Source of the DNA: Candidatus Mediterraneibacter avicola
GTDB taxonomy: Bacteria > Bacillota > Clostridia > Lachnospirales > Lachnospiraceae
Assembly: GCA_019115385.1 (NCBI GenBank)
Contig: DXDR01000080.1
Span: 1-64,000, forward strand
Length of the DNA: 64,000 nt
Direction: 5' to 3'
How positions within the stretch are numbered: the stretch's first letter is position 1; every line of letters begins with the position of its first letter. The notes below the pieces were generated by a model that saw only the letters and a program-made list of their open reading frames with translations, was not told the DNA's origin and did not search any database. The translations under genes were made by a program, and so were the position numbers. Positions 56,244 through 64,000 of this stretch are shown here, piece by piece.

Positions 56244-57154
56244 GCCTGGTCACCTGCTCTTTCCACAAAAATTTCCGTCAGAGACGGTTCATAATTGCCG
56301 AATTCCTCTGGAATCAGTTTCCGTTCCAGAAGGCCTGCAAGAAGACGTTCTCTTGTACATCCTGCTTTCATCTCTGCGATCACCTGATCTTTCCGTCTTC
56401 CCACTACTTCGATCATGTCCGCCATATGCTCTCTGAGGAGCTGTTCCGGTTCCTGGCAGTCCGGTCCCAGGCCGATCACCAGCCTGTTGTGCCCGAATTC
56501 CCGCTTGATCTGATCCAGGTTGCCGGCCAGTACAATATCTCCGTGGTTGATCAGTACGATATCCTCGCAAAATTCCTCCACATATCCCATCTGATGGCTG
56601 GAAAAAATCACGAGTTTGCCGGATTCTATCTGCTCCTGGATCACCTCTTTTAAGATCTGCGAATTCACAGGATCCAGACCGCTGAACGGTTCATCCAGGA
56701 TCACCAGATCCGGATCGCAGACCAGAGTCTGAGCCAGCTGTACCTTCTGCTGATTTCCTTTTGACAGAGTTTCCAGTTTTCTCTGAGCGTACTCTTCAAC
56801 TCCCAGCCGCTCCAGCCAGCGCATGGCCTGCTTTTTGGAGTCTGTCCGGCTGCTTCCGCGCAGCTGTGCCAGATACATCAGCTGTTCCAGAACGCCTTTC
56901 TTCGGATAAAGACCTCTCTCCTCCGGCAGGTAACCGATCCGGAAATTTTTCGGATGAAAAGGTTTCCCATCCACAGTGACTGTTCCGGAATTAGCGCGGA
57001 AAACATCCATCAGGATACGGATCGTGGTTGTTTTTCCGGCGCCGTTTCTTCCCAGAAGACCGAGTGCTTTTCCGCTTTCGATGGAAAAAGATATCCCGTG
57101 GAGCACTTCTTTATCTCCAAAACTCTTTCTTAAGTCTTTTACTTCTAGTTTCAT
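56240..57154 (-). CDS. ABC exporter ATPase (NatA-like)
   Basis: 304 residues from the ATG at 57154 (AAAGGAGAGGGAAAGCTG upstream). Walker A is GRNGAGKTT, the signature LSKGNQQKVQLAQTLVCDPD, and Walker B LVILDEPFSGLDPVNSQIL, with the H-loop in VIFSSHQMGYVEEF. A C-terminal domain of about 80 residues (GPDCQEPEQLLREHMADMIE) matches the NatA/DUF4162 group. It powers the permease encoded next. The promoter lies at 57205-57233. Confidence 0.95.
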   Translation of the reverse strand: MKLEVKDLRKSFGDKEVLHGISFSIESGKALGLLGRNGAGKTTTIRILMDVFRANSGTVTVDGKPFHPKNFRIGYLPEERGLYPKKGVLEQLMYLAQLRGSSRTDSKKQAMRWLERLGVEEYAQRKLETLSKGNQQKVQLAQTLVCDPDLVILDEPFSGLDPVNSQILKEVIQEQIESGKLVIFSSHQMGYVEEFCEDIVLINHGDIVLAGNLDQIKREFGHNRLVIGLGPDCQEPEQLLREHMADMIEVVGRRKDQVIAEMKAGCTRERLLAGLLERKLIPEEFGNYEPSLTEIFVERAGDQA

Positions 57155-57204
57155 CAGCTTTCCCTCTCCTTTATTATTTGTGAAGCTTAGCTTTCGCTGT
57201 ACTA

Positions 57205-57233
57205 ATACTATCACACAATATTAAGAATGTGAA
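57205..57233 (-). promoter_or_regulatory. Promoter of the NatAB-like operon
   Basis: On the minus strand TTCACA (57233-57228) and TAGTAT (57210-57205) with a 17-base spacer. The sequence around it (ATAGTGTA, TATCACACAA) has weak dyad character, and a GntR-type regulator would be usual, but no regulator gene adjoins. Confidence 0.5.
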
Positions 57234-57344
57234 TAGTGTAATTTTATTTTTTGTATTCGGGCTGTTGCCCACCCGGTCAGAAATAAACTCCTCTCTTCCA
57301 AAAGAAGACGGATACCGTTATAATCGAAAGATTGCTTTCACTTT

Positions 57345-57382
57345 TGTAAAAGAAAGAGAACAGGATTCCTGCTCTCTTTCTA
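57345..57382 (-). terminator. Terminator of sbcDC
   Basis: A 14-base stem with one mismatch (AGAAAGAGAACAGG at 57352-57365 with 57369-57382) and a three-base loop. On the minus strand it is followed by TTTTACAAAAG. It lies three bases after the sbcC stop. Confidence 0.75.
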
Positions 57383-57385
57383 TCC

Positions 57386-60300
57386 TCAGCTTATCTGCCA
57401 TCTGACATGACTGCCTTCCTCATCTTTCTGGACGATCAGCTGGTCCTCGATTTCCTGTTTCAGTTCGGTCACATGAGATATGATCCCGATCAGCCTGGAG
57501 CCTCCCGCCATGTTCTGGAGCACCCGGACGGCTTTATCTCTGGAGTGCTCGTCCAGAGAGCCGAATCCCTCGTCAATAAACATAATATCCAGATTGACGG
57601 AAGCGGTGCCGGCCTGTATCTGATCCGCCATGCCAAGCGCCAGCGACAGAGCCGCCAGAAAGGATTCACCGCCGGACAGGGTTCGCACTTCCCTTTCCTT
57701 CCCCGTTACCGTAGAGTAGACCATCAGGTCAAGCCCTCTGTTTTTTCCTTTCCCCGCCTTTTCGATATCAAACATCCGAAGTTCAAACTGTCCCGCCGTC
57801 ATATCCTGAAACCTCCGGTTGGCCGCACAGAGAATCCGATCCAGATAATAACGCTGAACATAGGTCTCGATATCCATGCGTGAACCGGTTACATTTCCGG
57901 CCAGGCGATTGTAAAGTTCATCCAGACGCCGGTGCTCGTCCATAACCTTCTTTCTCTCGTCCATAACAGGTTCAAGAGACTGGCAGACAGCGATGTCTGC
58001 CTTATAATATTCTTTTTCCCGTTCCTGCGCCTTCAGTGCTTCATCCAGCCGGGCCTTCGCCTGATCTCTGGCCGCTTCCAGTTCTTCAGGCACAGGGCGT
58101 TTTTTTCGTCCGACCGCCTTTTTTGCAGAATCCCGTCTGCTCTCTGCGGCAGCTTTTTTCCGGTTAAATGTATCAATTATTTCCTGAAGCAGGACGGTCT
58201 CCCCCCTGGAATACCTTTCTGTCTGCTCTTTCCATGCAGATTCTGTCAGGCCCTTTTCTTTCATTGCAGCTTCATAAACGCCTTTTCTCCCGGCGCACTC
58301 TTTTTCCTGCCCCGGAAGTTCCGTCCGGTAACGGGTGATCAGGATCCGGGCATTTTCCAGCGCCGTCTTTGCCTTCTCCCCGGCTGCGTCTGCTGTGCGT
58401 AGGAACTGCTCTGCATGCCGCTTCCTGTTCTCTGCCGCAGCCAGAATATCTCTGGCTTCCGCCTCGGTTTTATATTCCAGGGAATCCTCCAGGTTTTTTA
58501 GTTCTGTCTGACGGGCCGCAAAAGATGTTTTTGCATCCACCGTTTCCTGTACTGCTTTCTCCGAAGCTGCCCGAAGAACAGACTTCTCCGCGTCAAGCCC
58601 CTGAAGCCGGCTCCGAAGCTGCCTCAATGTCTCTACATTTTCTTTTAATCCTTTTTCTTTCTGAAGAAGCGTTTGTTTCCAGGCACGAAGGATTTCTTCC
58701 ATCTGTACGAGAGTCAGCATTTTCGGATCCGCTGTACTGCCTGGAACATTCTCTGCCAGTTTCCGGCTCAGTTTCTGCAGTTCTGCTTTCAGGTTATTTT
58801 CCTTTTCCGCCTGCAGGGTTCCGGCGGACCGGGCGGATGACGCCGCCTCCTCCTGGCGGGTCCTGAGCCGTTCTGCTTCCTCATCCAGGTTATCCAGTTC
58901 TTCCCTGCTCAGATTCTGATGAATATCCTCCACCTCACAGGGATGGGGATGATCCAGGGAGCCGCAGACCGGGCAGGGCTGTCCCTGGCGTAGCTGCTCC
59001 TTTGCGATCAGTCCCGCCTGTATATTAAGAAATATCCTGCGTTTGTTTTCGTATTCTTTATTTTTCCGCTCATAAGCGCTGCTTACAGCGGCATAATCCT
59101 GTTTCGCCTTATCCGCTGTTTCTTTCTGGATCCGGGCATCTTCAGCCAATGTTCTGGCAGAGACGATTTCTTCTGTGATCTCTGCTGCTTTCTCGTTTTC
59201 TGCCTGCCAGCGTTCCAGAAGCACATCCGCCTGAGCCAGGATTTCTGCCTGACCGCGCCACTTTTTTTCATTTTCGTCAAGAATAACGAGCTTTTGCTGC
59301 GCCTCTGCCGCTGTTTTCTCTGCCCGACGGACGCTGTCAGCGGCAGACAAAGTCTTCTCCTCTGCCTTCCTGATTTCCCGAAAAACTGTCAGCGCTCTCT
59401 CCACCGCTTCAGCCACTTTTGTGTAATCCTGTATTTCTTTGTGGAGAAGCTCATTGGCCGCATCTGCCTGCCCCTTTGCTTCTGTATATGCTTTTTCCAG
59501 TCCGGGGAGCGCTTTTTCCTGCTCTGCAAGACTGCGCTTTATTCCTTCGGCAGTACGGGCCGAATCCATATACCTCTCATATACTGCATGGATTTCATAA
59601 GCGCTGTTAAGCTTCCGGATCTGCTCCGCCGTCTCCCGGATCTCTTTTTCCCGGACCGCACACTCCTCCAGTTCCTGCTCCGCCTGATCCAGTTCCTGAA
59701 AGCGTTTGAGCAGCTGAAGTCCCCCAGTGCAGGCATCCCGGTTTTCCAGATAGATGCGGTTCGCCTCCCTGTATTCTTTTGCGGCGGCGCTGCACCGCTC
59801 CTTCAGTTCTTTGCACAGATCCGCCAGATATTCCATTATCTCTTCCATATCCACCACAGACAGCCTATCCGACTTTACGATCCGTCTTTTCAGCGTCAGC
59901 AGTTGTTCCGACTTTTCATAGTCGGAGGGCACCTCTATATGGGAAACCTCTGTCTGGCAGACAGTGCGGATCTGTCCGATCTCCTGCTGTTTCCCTTTTC
60001 TCCGTCGCCCCAGTTCCTCCACGATTTTTCCGTAAAGTTCCGTGTGGAACAGTTTCCGGAAAATTACCTTTTTATCGTCGGACTTTGCCCGCAGCAGTTC
60101 CATGAATTCCCCCTGGGCGATCATGGCCACCTGCATGAACTGATTTTTGGTCAGCCCGATAATCTCCTCCAGCTTCCTGTCCGTTTCCTTTTGAGGGTAC
60201 TCCGAATCATCCGGCATGATCAGAGAGACAGAGCCGCTCTCTTCTTTTACTCCTGTTCCACGTTTCAGAGGGCGGAGATGTCTGGGTATCCGGCGGACTG

Positions 60301-60586
60301 TATATTCCTTTTTTTCTGTTCCTGCGCCTTCTGAGAACACAAGTTCCACAAAAGGCTGTACTTCAGGTCCTGCATACTGGCTCTGCAGCTCTGTTCCGTC
60401 CTTTTTATTGGCGCCGGAACTGGCCTCCCCGTATAGAGCAAATACAATGGCGTCAAATATAGTCGACTTACCCGCTCCGGTGTCCCCGGAAATAAGGAAA
60501 AGATTCTGGTTGGTCCGCTCAAAATCAATTACCGTCCGCTTTCCATAGGAGCCAAATGCCTGCATGGTCAGTTTCAGCGGTTTCAT
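57386..60586 (-). CDS. sbcC: Nuclease complex ATPase SbcC (Rad50-like)
   Basis: 1066 residues. Walker A is SGDTGAGKSTIFDAIVFALYG near residue 34. Two very long coiled coils flank the zinc hook CPVCGSLDHPHPC near residue 533. The C-terminal head has signature LSGGESFLAALSLALG and Walker B LDIMFIDEGFGSLDEHSRD. SbcC dimers join through the hook and, with the SbcD nuclease, open hairpins and protein-blocked DNA ends. The gene overlaps sbcD by four bases (ATGA). Confidence 0.96.
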   Translation of the reverse strand: MKPLKLTMQAFGSYGKRTVIDFERTNQNLFLISGDTGAGKSTIFDAIVFALYGEASSGANKKDGTELQSQYAGPEVQPFVELVFSEGAGTEKKEYTVRRIPRHLRPLKRGTGVKEESGSVSLIMPDDSEYPQKETDRKLEEIIGLTKNQFMQVAMIAQGEFMELLRAKSDDKKVIFRKLFHTELYGKIVEELGRRRKGKQQEIGQIRTVCQTEVSHIEVPSDYEKSEQLLTLKRRIVKSDRLSVVDMEEIMEYLADLCKELKERCSAAAKEYREANRIYLENRDACTGGLQLLKRFQELDQAEQELEECAVREKEIRETAEQIRKLNSAYEIHAVYERYMDSARTAEGIKRSLAEQEKALPGLEKAYTEAKGQADAANELLHKEIQDYTKVAEAVERALTVFREIRKAEEKTLSAADSVRRAEKTAAEAQQKLVILDENEKKWRGQAEILAQADVLLERWQAENEKAAEITEEIVSARTLAEDARIQKETADKAKQDYAAVSSAYERKNKEYENKRRIFLNIQAGLIAKEQLRQGQPCPVCGSLDHPHPCEVEDIHQNLSREELDNLDEEAERLRTRQEEAASSARSAGTLQAEKENNLKAELQKLSRKLAENVPGSTADPKMLTLVQMEEILRAWKQTLLQKEKGLKENVETLRQLRSRLQGLDAEKSVLRAASEKAVQETVDAKTSFAARQTELKNLEDSLEYKTEAEARDILAAAENRKRHAEQFLRTADAAGEKAKTALENARILITRYRTELPGQEKECAGRKGVYEAAMKEKGLTESAWKEQTERYSRGETVLLQEIIDTFNRKKAAAESRRDSAKKAVGRKKRPVPEELEAARDQAKARLDEALKAQEREKEYYKADIAVCQSLEPVMDERKKVMDEHRRLDELYNRLAGNVTGSRMDIETYVQRYYLDRILCAANRRFQDMTAGQFELRMFDIEKAGKGKNRGLDLMVYSTVTGKEREVRTLSGGESFLAALSLALGMADQIQAGTASVNLDIMFIDEGFGSLDEHSRDKAVRVLQNMAGGSRLIGIISHVTELKQEIEDQLIVQKDEEGSHVRWQIS

Positions 60587-61749
60587 CCCTGGCTCACCTC
60601 CTGAACTGTATTGATCACATCCTGAAGCAGTTCCATCTCACCTTTGTCCCCCTCATCCTCTTTCAGTTTCAAAAAGGAACAGCAGAGCTCAAAGGGATCC
60701 AGTTCTTCCTGCTGCAGATATTCTCTGGAATAATCATTTTTCTGCAAAGTCTCCCGCCTGATTTCGAGAAGATAGGGAAATGCACTGCGAAGCCGGTCCT
60801 GTATGTCAAACACGTCCAGATCCGCCCGGTCTGTCAGGACTGTTGTCACATAATCTTCACAGGTGTGTCTCAGCACTTCCTCCAGCTCTCCCCGGATAAC
60901 CCGCACCTGACGGAGGGGATTCAGGGGGATCACCGTTGTCCTCCGGTCACCCTTGACTCCCAGATCTACCATGACGATTCCTTTTTGCTGCTCCGCTTCG
61001 CTGACAGAACATGCCAGCGGAGTGCCGCAGTAGCGGCAGAACTCACTTCCCACCTGCATCGGCTTGTGAATATGTCCCAGGGCGCAGTAATCAAAAGACG
61101 CCAGAATATCTGCGTCTACCCGGTCAATATTTCCTACGGTACAGATTTCCGAGTCCATTCGTTCGACCTCCCCTGCATCTCTGCCTGCAGGCAGATAGAA
61201 CTGGTGGCTAACGAGCACATTTCTCTGTGTAAGATCAATCTCTTCCCTGGAAATAAGCCTGTGCAGGGTCTCGTTATACCCCAGAGCATTTCCATTTTCA
61301 TCCGTGCCGACGATCTGTCTCACCATGGAAGGCCGTACAAATGGAAGAAGATAAAAGTTCACACTGCCGTATTCATCCGCCAGGACAACTTTTTCAATGT
61401 ACTCTTCCGGCAAAACCGGCGGCAGTCCGATCATATACACGTTCTGTCTGGACAACACGCTTCGGAAGCAGTTAACGCGGGGGCCGCTGTCATGGTTACC
61501 GCTGATCAGCATGATCGACGTATCCGGCAGAGCTGCCGTAAGTCCGGCTATAAACCGGTCAAACACTTCCACTGCCTCTGCCGACGGAACAGCCTTATCG
61601 TAAATGTCGCCTGCAATAAGTATGGCGTCCGGTCTCTCCCGCACCGCCGCATCAGTGATCTGACGCAGTATATATTCCTGATCTTCACTGAGATCCCGAT
61701 TGATAAGCCTCAGGCCGATATGCAGATCAGATAAATGAAAAAATTTCAT
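60583..61749 (-). CDS. sbcD: Nuclease SbcD (Mre11-like)
   Basis: 388 residues from the ATG at 61749. Metal motifs are FHLSDLHIGLRL, LIAGDIYDKAVPS, LISGNHDSGPRV, VLVSHQFYLPAG and ALGHIHKPMQVG, all intact. The C-terminal cap includes DYVTTVLTDRADLDVFDIQD. Mn-dependent nuclease partner of SbcC. The order sbcD-sbcC with a four-base overlap is standard. An in-frame extension further upstream overlaps the flavin-oxidase gene and has no ribosome site. Confidence 0.96.
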   Translation of the reverse strand: MKFFHLSDLHIGLRLINRDLSEDQEYILRQITDAAVRERPDAILIAGDIYDKAVPSAEAVEVFDRFIAGLTAALPDTSIMLISGNHDSGPRVNCFRSVLSRQNVYMIGLPPVLPEEYIEKVVLADEYGSVNFYLLPFVRPSMVRQIVGTDENGNALGYNETLHRLISREEIDLTQRNVLVSHQFYLPAGRDAGEVERMDSEICTVGNIDRVDADILASFDYCALGHIHKPMQVGSEFCRYCGTPLACSVSEAEQQKGIVMVDLGVKGDRRTTVIPLNPLRQVRVIRGELEEVLRHTCEDYVTTVLTDRADLDVFDIQDRLRSAFPYLLEIRRETLQKNDYSREYLQQEELDPFELCCSFLKLKEDEGDKGEMELLQDVINTVQEVSQG

Positions 61750-61774
61750 TGGACACAACACTTCCTTTTTCTCA

Positions 61775-62311
61775 TTATCGCCCCTGTCCTTTCTGCATCC
61801 GCTCTTTACCTGTAAAACAGGATACGTCGATTTGAAAGACCGCCGTCCGCTCCAGCATTTCTCTGCTGAAGTCCAGACTGGCGTCCGGTGCCATATGTTC
61901 CATAATCTTTGAAAGGGCATACCGCTTTTGTTCATCAGATATGATCTGCGTTACCCTCCCGTTTCCCATAATGCTTCGATACGCATAGGAATAACTGCAT
62001 GTGTAATCTCCGGTGATCAACTCATGACGGCAGTCCATCTCAACCGCTACATTCGGAGCAGAGGCAAATTCCTCTGCTTTTCTTCCCTCCGGCGCTCCGT
62101 GAAAGTACAGGGTCAGACGGTATTCTTTTCCCGGCCGCTGATCCCGGTCCGCGTTGTCTCCCAAATAAAAATCATACCCATAATTTACCGGTACTACAAA
62201 AATTCCTTCGGAATCCATGGCGCCAATTCGGACAACCCTGCATTCTTCCAGGATTTCCCTCAGTATGCCCGGATCTGTAACCTCTCTCTTTTTCAGACGC
62301 ATCTCTCTCAT
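61775..62311 (-). CDS. Pyridoxamine 5'-phosphate oxidase-family (NimA-like) flavin-binding protein
   Basis: 178 residues from the ATG at 62311. An ATG three codons later has better spacing to GAGGAG and is equally possible. The split-barrel fold is shown by KREVTDPGILREILEECRVV, GIFVVPVNYGYDF, LYFHGAPEGRKAEEF and the CxYSYAYRSIMGNGRV segment. A related group includes NimA nitroimidazole reductases and heme or flavin proteins of unknown substrate. It begins eight bases past the HD gene stop and probably shares its transcript. Confidence 0.88.
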   Translation of the reverse strand: MREMRLKKREVTDPGILREILEECRVVRIGAMDSEGIFVVPVNYGYDFYLGDNADRDQRPGKEYRLTLYFHGAPEGRKAEEFASAPNVAVEMDCRHELITGDYTCSYSYAYRSIMGNGRVTQIISDEQKRYALSKIMEHMAPDASLDFSREMLERTAVFQIDVSCFTGKERMQKGQGR

Positions 62312-62318
62312 TTTCTCC

Positions 62319-62912
62319 TCACAGTCCCATTTTATCCATTTCTTTCTGTATCTGCGCCTCGCAGGAACGCATAGCCAGTATAGTCTTTTCAAATACCTCA
62401 TTCAGTTCCCACCCAAGCCTTTCCGCTCCTGTTCGGATTACGTCGCGTGAGCAGCCTGCGGCAAATCTTTTGTCTTTAAACTTTTTCTTTACGCTGGATA
62501 CTTCCATATCCATCACGCTCTTTGAGGGCCGCATCAGAGCCGCCGCCCAGATCAGACCGGTAAGCTCGTCCACAGCAAACAGAACCTTCTCCATCTCATG
62601 GACCGGTTCTACATCACTGCACAATCCATAACCGTGGGAACAGACCGTGTAGATCATATCTTCGCCCACACCGCCTTTTTCCAGCAGTTCGGGCGCCTTT
62701 TTGCAGTGCTCCTCCGGATACATCTCAAAATCAATATCATGCAGCAGTCCGCAGATAGCCCAGTAGTCCGCCTCATCTCCGTATCCAAGCTCGCCGGCAA
62801 ACCAGTGCATCACTCCTTCGACAGTAAGCGCATGCTGTATGTGGAAGGCCTCCTTATTGTATGTGCGCAGCAGATCCAGGGCCTGCTCTCTCGAAATCTT
62901 GCTCTTCCTCAT
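62319..62912 (-). CDS. HD-domain hydrolase
   Basis: 197 residues. The metal residues of the HD fold appear in FHIQHALTVEGVMHWFAG, CGLLHDIDFEMYPEEH, YTVCSHGYG and FAVDELTGLIWAAALM. GGGAGGGATTATCA precedes the ATG. HD proteins of this size hydrolyse nucleotides or other phosphoesters; the substrate is unknown. It is the first gene of a short unit with the NimA-like gene. Confidence 0.9.
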   Translation of the reverse strand: MRKSKISREQALDLLRTYNKEAFHIQHALTVEGVMHWFAGELGYGDEADYWAICGLLHDIDFEMYPEEHCKKAPELLEKGGVGEDMIYTVCSHGYGLCSDVEPVHEMEKVLFAVDELTGLIWAAALMRPSKSVMDMEVSSVKKKFKDKRFAAGCSRDVIRTGAERLGWELNEVFEKTILAMRSCEAQIQKEMDKMGL

Positions 62913-62982
62913 TGATAATCCCTCCCAAAATATTCAAGCTTCTGCTGTTAATTATAGCCCTATTCTAATACAGATGCAATCA

Positions 62983-63019
62983 TACAAAAACAGCGGGACT
63001 CTATTCAAGAAGCCCCGCT
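62983..63019 (-). terminator. Terminator overlapping the DHHW gene stop
   Basis: AGCGGG (62992-62997) pairs with CCCGCT (63014-63019), with the stop codon of the gene inside the loop. On the minus strand GTTTTTGTATG follows. A compact stop-plus-terminator arrangement. Confidence 0.7.
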
Positions 63020-64000
63020 ATTGTTGCCGCTACGTTTTCACTTGCAATGATCGAGATGTTATTTATAATAATCAGATCCTGTACATTATGCTCCTGTACA
63101 AAGTCCATCACATTATTTTTCGTATACCGGAAGTCAATAACATAGACTGTCTGGTAATGATCAACCAGAAACGGAACAAAGCTGTTCCCGTATGATTCCT
63201 TCACTACAACACAGGACGAGCCGTCACTGAGGTTTGGATTATTGATCTGCACCAGAGGTTTATCGCCCCCGATAAAACAGGAGTACAGAGAATTTTTATT
63301 CCATCCGGTAACATCCTGGATCACATGCCAATTCACCTGGGAACCGTCTGTTTCCCAGTAAGTCATATCATTCGTAGCCATCGGAATATATGCGTCTACA
63401 AAATCAGGATTTGCAGCCATATCTTCATTCTGCAGTTCCTGATAGAAAGTACCCAGGAACGGTGAAAACGTCATCTTCTGAAAATCCGACAGCTCGTTTG
63501 GCCGGATTCCCTTTTCTTCACAGAAATTCTGGTACACATAATACGCTGCAAGCTGCGTCCAGTGATGGTCTGTTCGGAAATACAGGTACTCGTCATTGTG
63601 CTCCCGCAGCGTCTTGATCGTATCCACAGTCTTTACGCCCTCGGACAGGCTGTAATAATAATCGATCGCCTGTTCCTGGTCTGCACCGCCCAGCGCTTCG
63701 AGTTCACGGTCACTGAGCATGGCTCCCGAATTGTTCGGCACAAGGATAGAGTACACATTTGTCTTTCCCTCCAGTTCTCCTGCCGCTTTGCTCAGAGCAG
63801 AGGTATAAATATCAGCAGCCGTCTGGTCATAATAATACAGTGAATATGCGGCTCCGTCCTTGACATACAGATTCTGCTGTATCTGTTTCTGGATCTCCGA
63901 CTCCATGGCGCGGCTGTCCGGCGCAGATATCTGCTCCACCTCCTGTGGCTGCTCATTTCCACTATTCTCCTGCGCCTCGTCTATATCAGGTATGTCATCA
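63001..64000 (-). CDS. DHHW-family (AlgX/SGNH-like) protein, 5' end beyond window
   Basis: The frame is open for 333 codons and runs past the right edge, so the N-terminus with any membrane anchor is missing. The motif FRTDHHWTQLAAYYVYQNFC defines the DHHW family. Other SGNH-like marks are YSILVPNNSGAMLSDREL, CFIGGDKPLVQINNP and SCVVVKESYGNSFVPF. The visible 5' part is rich in Gln, Glu and Asn, a linker behind an anchor. DHHW genes usually follow a membrane O-acyltransferase (MBOAT) gene and may acylate surface polymers; the partner would be outside this window. Confidence 0.9.
   Translation of the reverse strand, partial: DDIPDIDEAQENSGNEQPQEVEQISAPDSRAMESEIQKQIQQNLYVKDGAAYSLYYYDQTAADIYTSALSKAAGELEGKTNVYSILVPNNSGAMLSDRELEALGGADQEQAIDYYYSLSEGVKTVDTIKTLREHNDEYLYFRTDHHWTQLAAYYVYQNFCEEKGIRPNELSDFQKMTFSPFLGTFYQELQNEDMAANPDFVDAYIPMATNDMTYWETDGSQVNWHVIQDVTGWNKNSLYSCFIGGDKPLVQINNPNLSDGSSCVVVKESYGNSFVPFLVDHYQTVYVIDFRYTKNNVMDFVQEHNVQDLIIINNISIIASENVAATIAGLLE

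Noticed and set aside
59294-60334. A 346-codon plus-strand frame opposite sbcC
   Set aside because: Antisense of a coiled-coil gene; Leu/Phe/Cys-rich with no motif and no start signal.

Overview
This 64 kb window looks like a chromosomal segment from a Gram-positive, spore-forming anaerobe of the class Clostridia, most likely the family Lachnospiraceae. The reasons are the gene content and order: yloV/yloU/rpmB, ytfI/ytfJ(gerW), ispH overlapping rpsA, a complete rnfCDGEAB operon, scpA/scpB with DacF-type carboxypeptidases, and strong AGGAGG ribosome-binding sites throughout. I cannot name the genus from sequence alone. Coding is dense and mostly on the minus strand. No rRNA, tRNA or CRISPR array was seen.

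Layout. (1) 1-2.7 kb: fatty-acid-kinase-like FakA (cut by the window edge) and an Asp23 protein, divergent from rpmB, then a small membrane protein and GerW. (2) 2.7-12.6 kb: DUF2953 protein, a transpeptidase PBP overlapping an FtsW/RodA/SpoVE gene, a U32 protein, zapA, ruvB, ruvA, a Gx transporter and a NusG-domain-II protein. (3) 12.7-19 kb: apbE (plus strand) and the rnfCDGEAB operon (minus strand). Together they make a sodium- or proton-pumping ferredoxin:NAD oxidoreductase; the NusG-II and Gx genes sit with it. (4) 19.3-26 kb: cmk-ispH-rpsA, a BaiN-type flavoprotein, an RpiR regulator and an aminopeptidase P. (5) 26.3-35.5 kb: a 2-isopropylmalate synthase fused to an AraC DNA-binding domain, two D,D-carboxypeptidases, scpAB, a phosphoesterase, deoC, a J-domain protein and a low-molecular-weight phosphatase.

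(6) 35.5-44.5 kb is the accessory part. It holds helically phased short repeats, gene remnants, a Fic protein with an N-terminal DNA-binding domain, a zinc-ribbon-like gene broken by an in-frame TAG, a PatB-type lyase, a metal-binding NifX/FKBP fusion, an AT-rich restriction-modification pair (a two-domain adenine methylase plus an HNH nuclease) and a metallophosphoesterase broken by an internal deletion. (7) 44.8-52.6 kb: a 1886-residue sortase-anchored Cna-B surface protein with N-terminal Cys/His repeats, a small serine recombinase and an MFS transporter. (8) 52.9-64 kb: an LtaS-like enzyme, a NatAB-type ABC exporter, sbcCD, a flavin-binding oxidase-like protein, an HD hydrolase and the 3' part of a DHHW-family gene.

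The candidates most worth a second look are the LeuA-AraC fusion, the NifX-linker-FKBP fusion, the compact type IIS-like restriction system, the Cys-rich tail on RnfE, the Cys/His repeats of the surface protein, and the 10-bp-phased repeats at 35.5 kb. No single feature can be called a new system with certainty. All functional calls come from reading motifs and gene order, with no database search.
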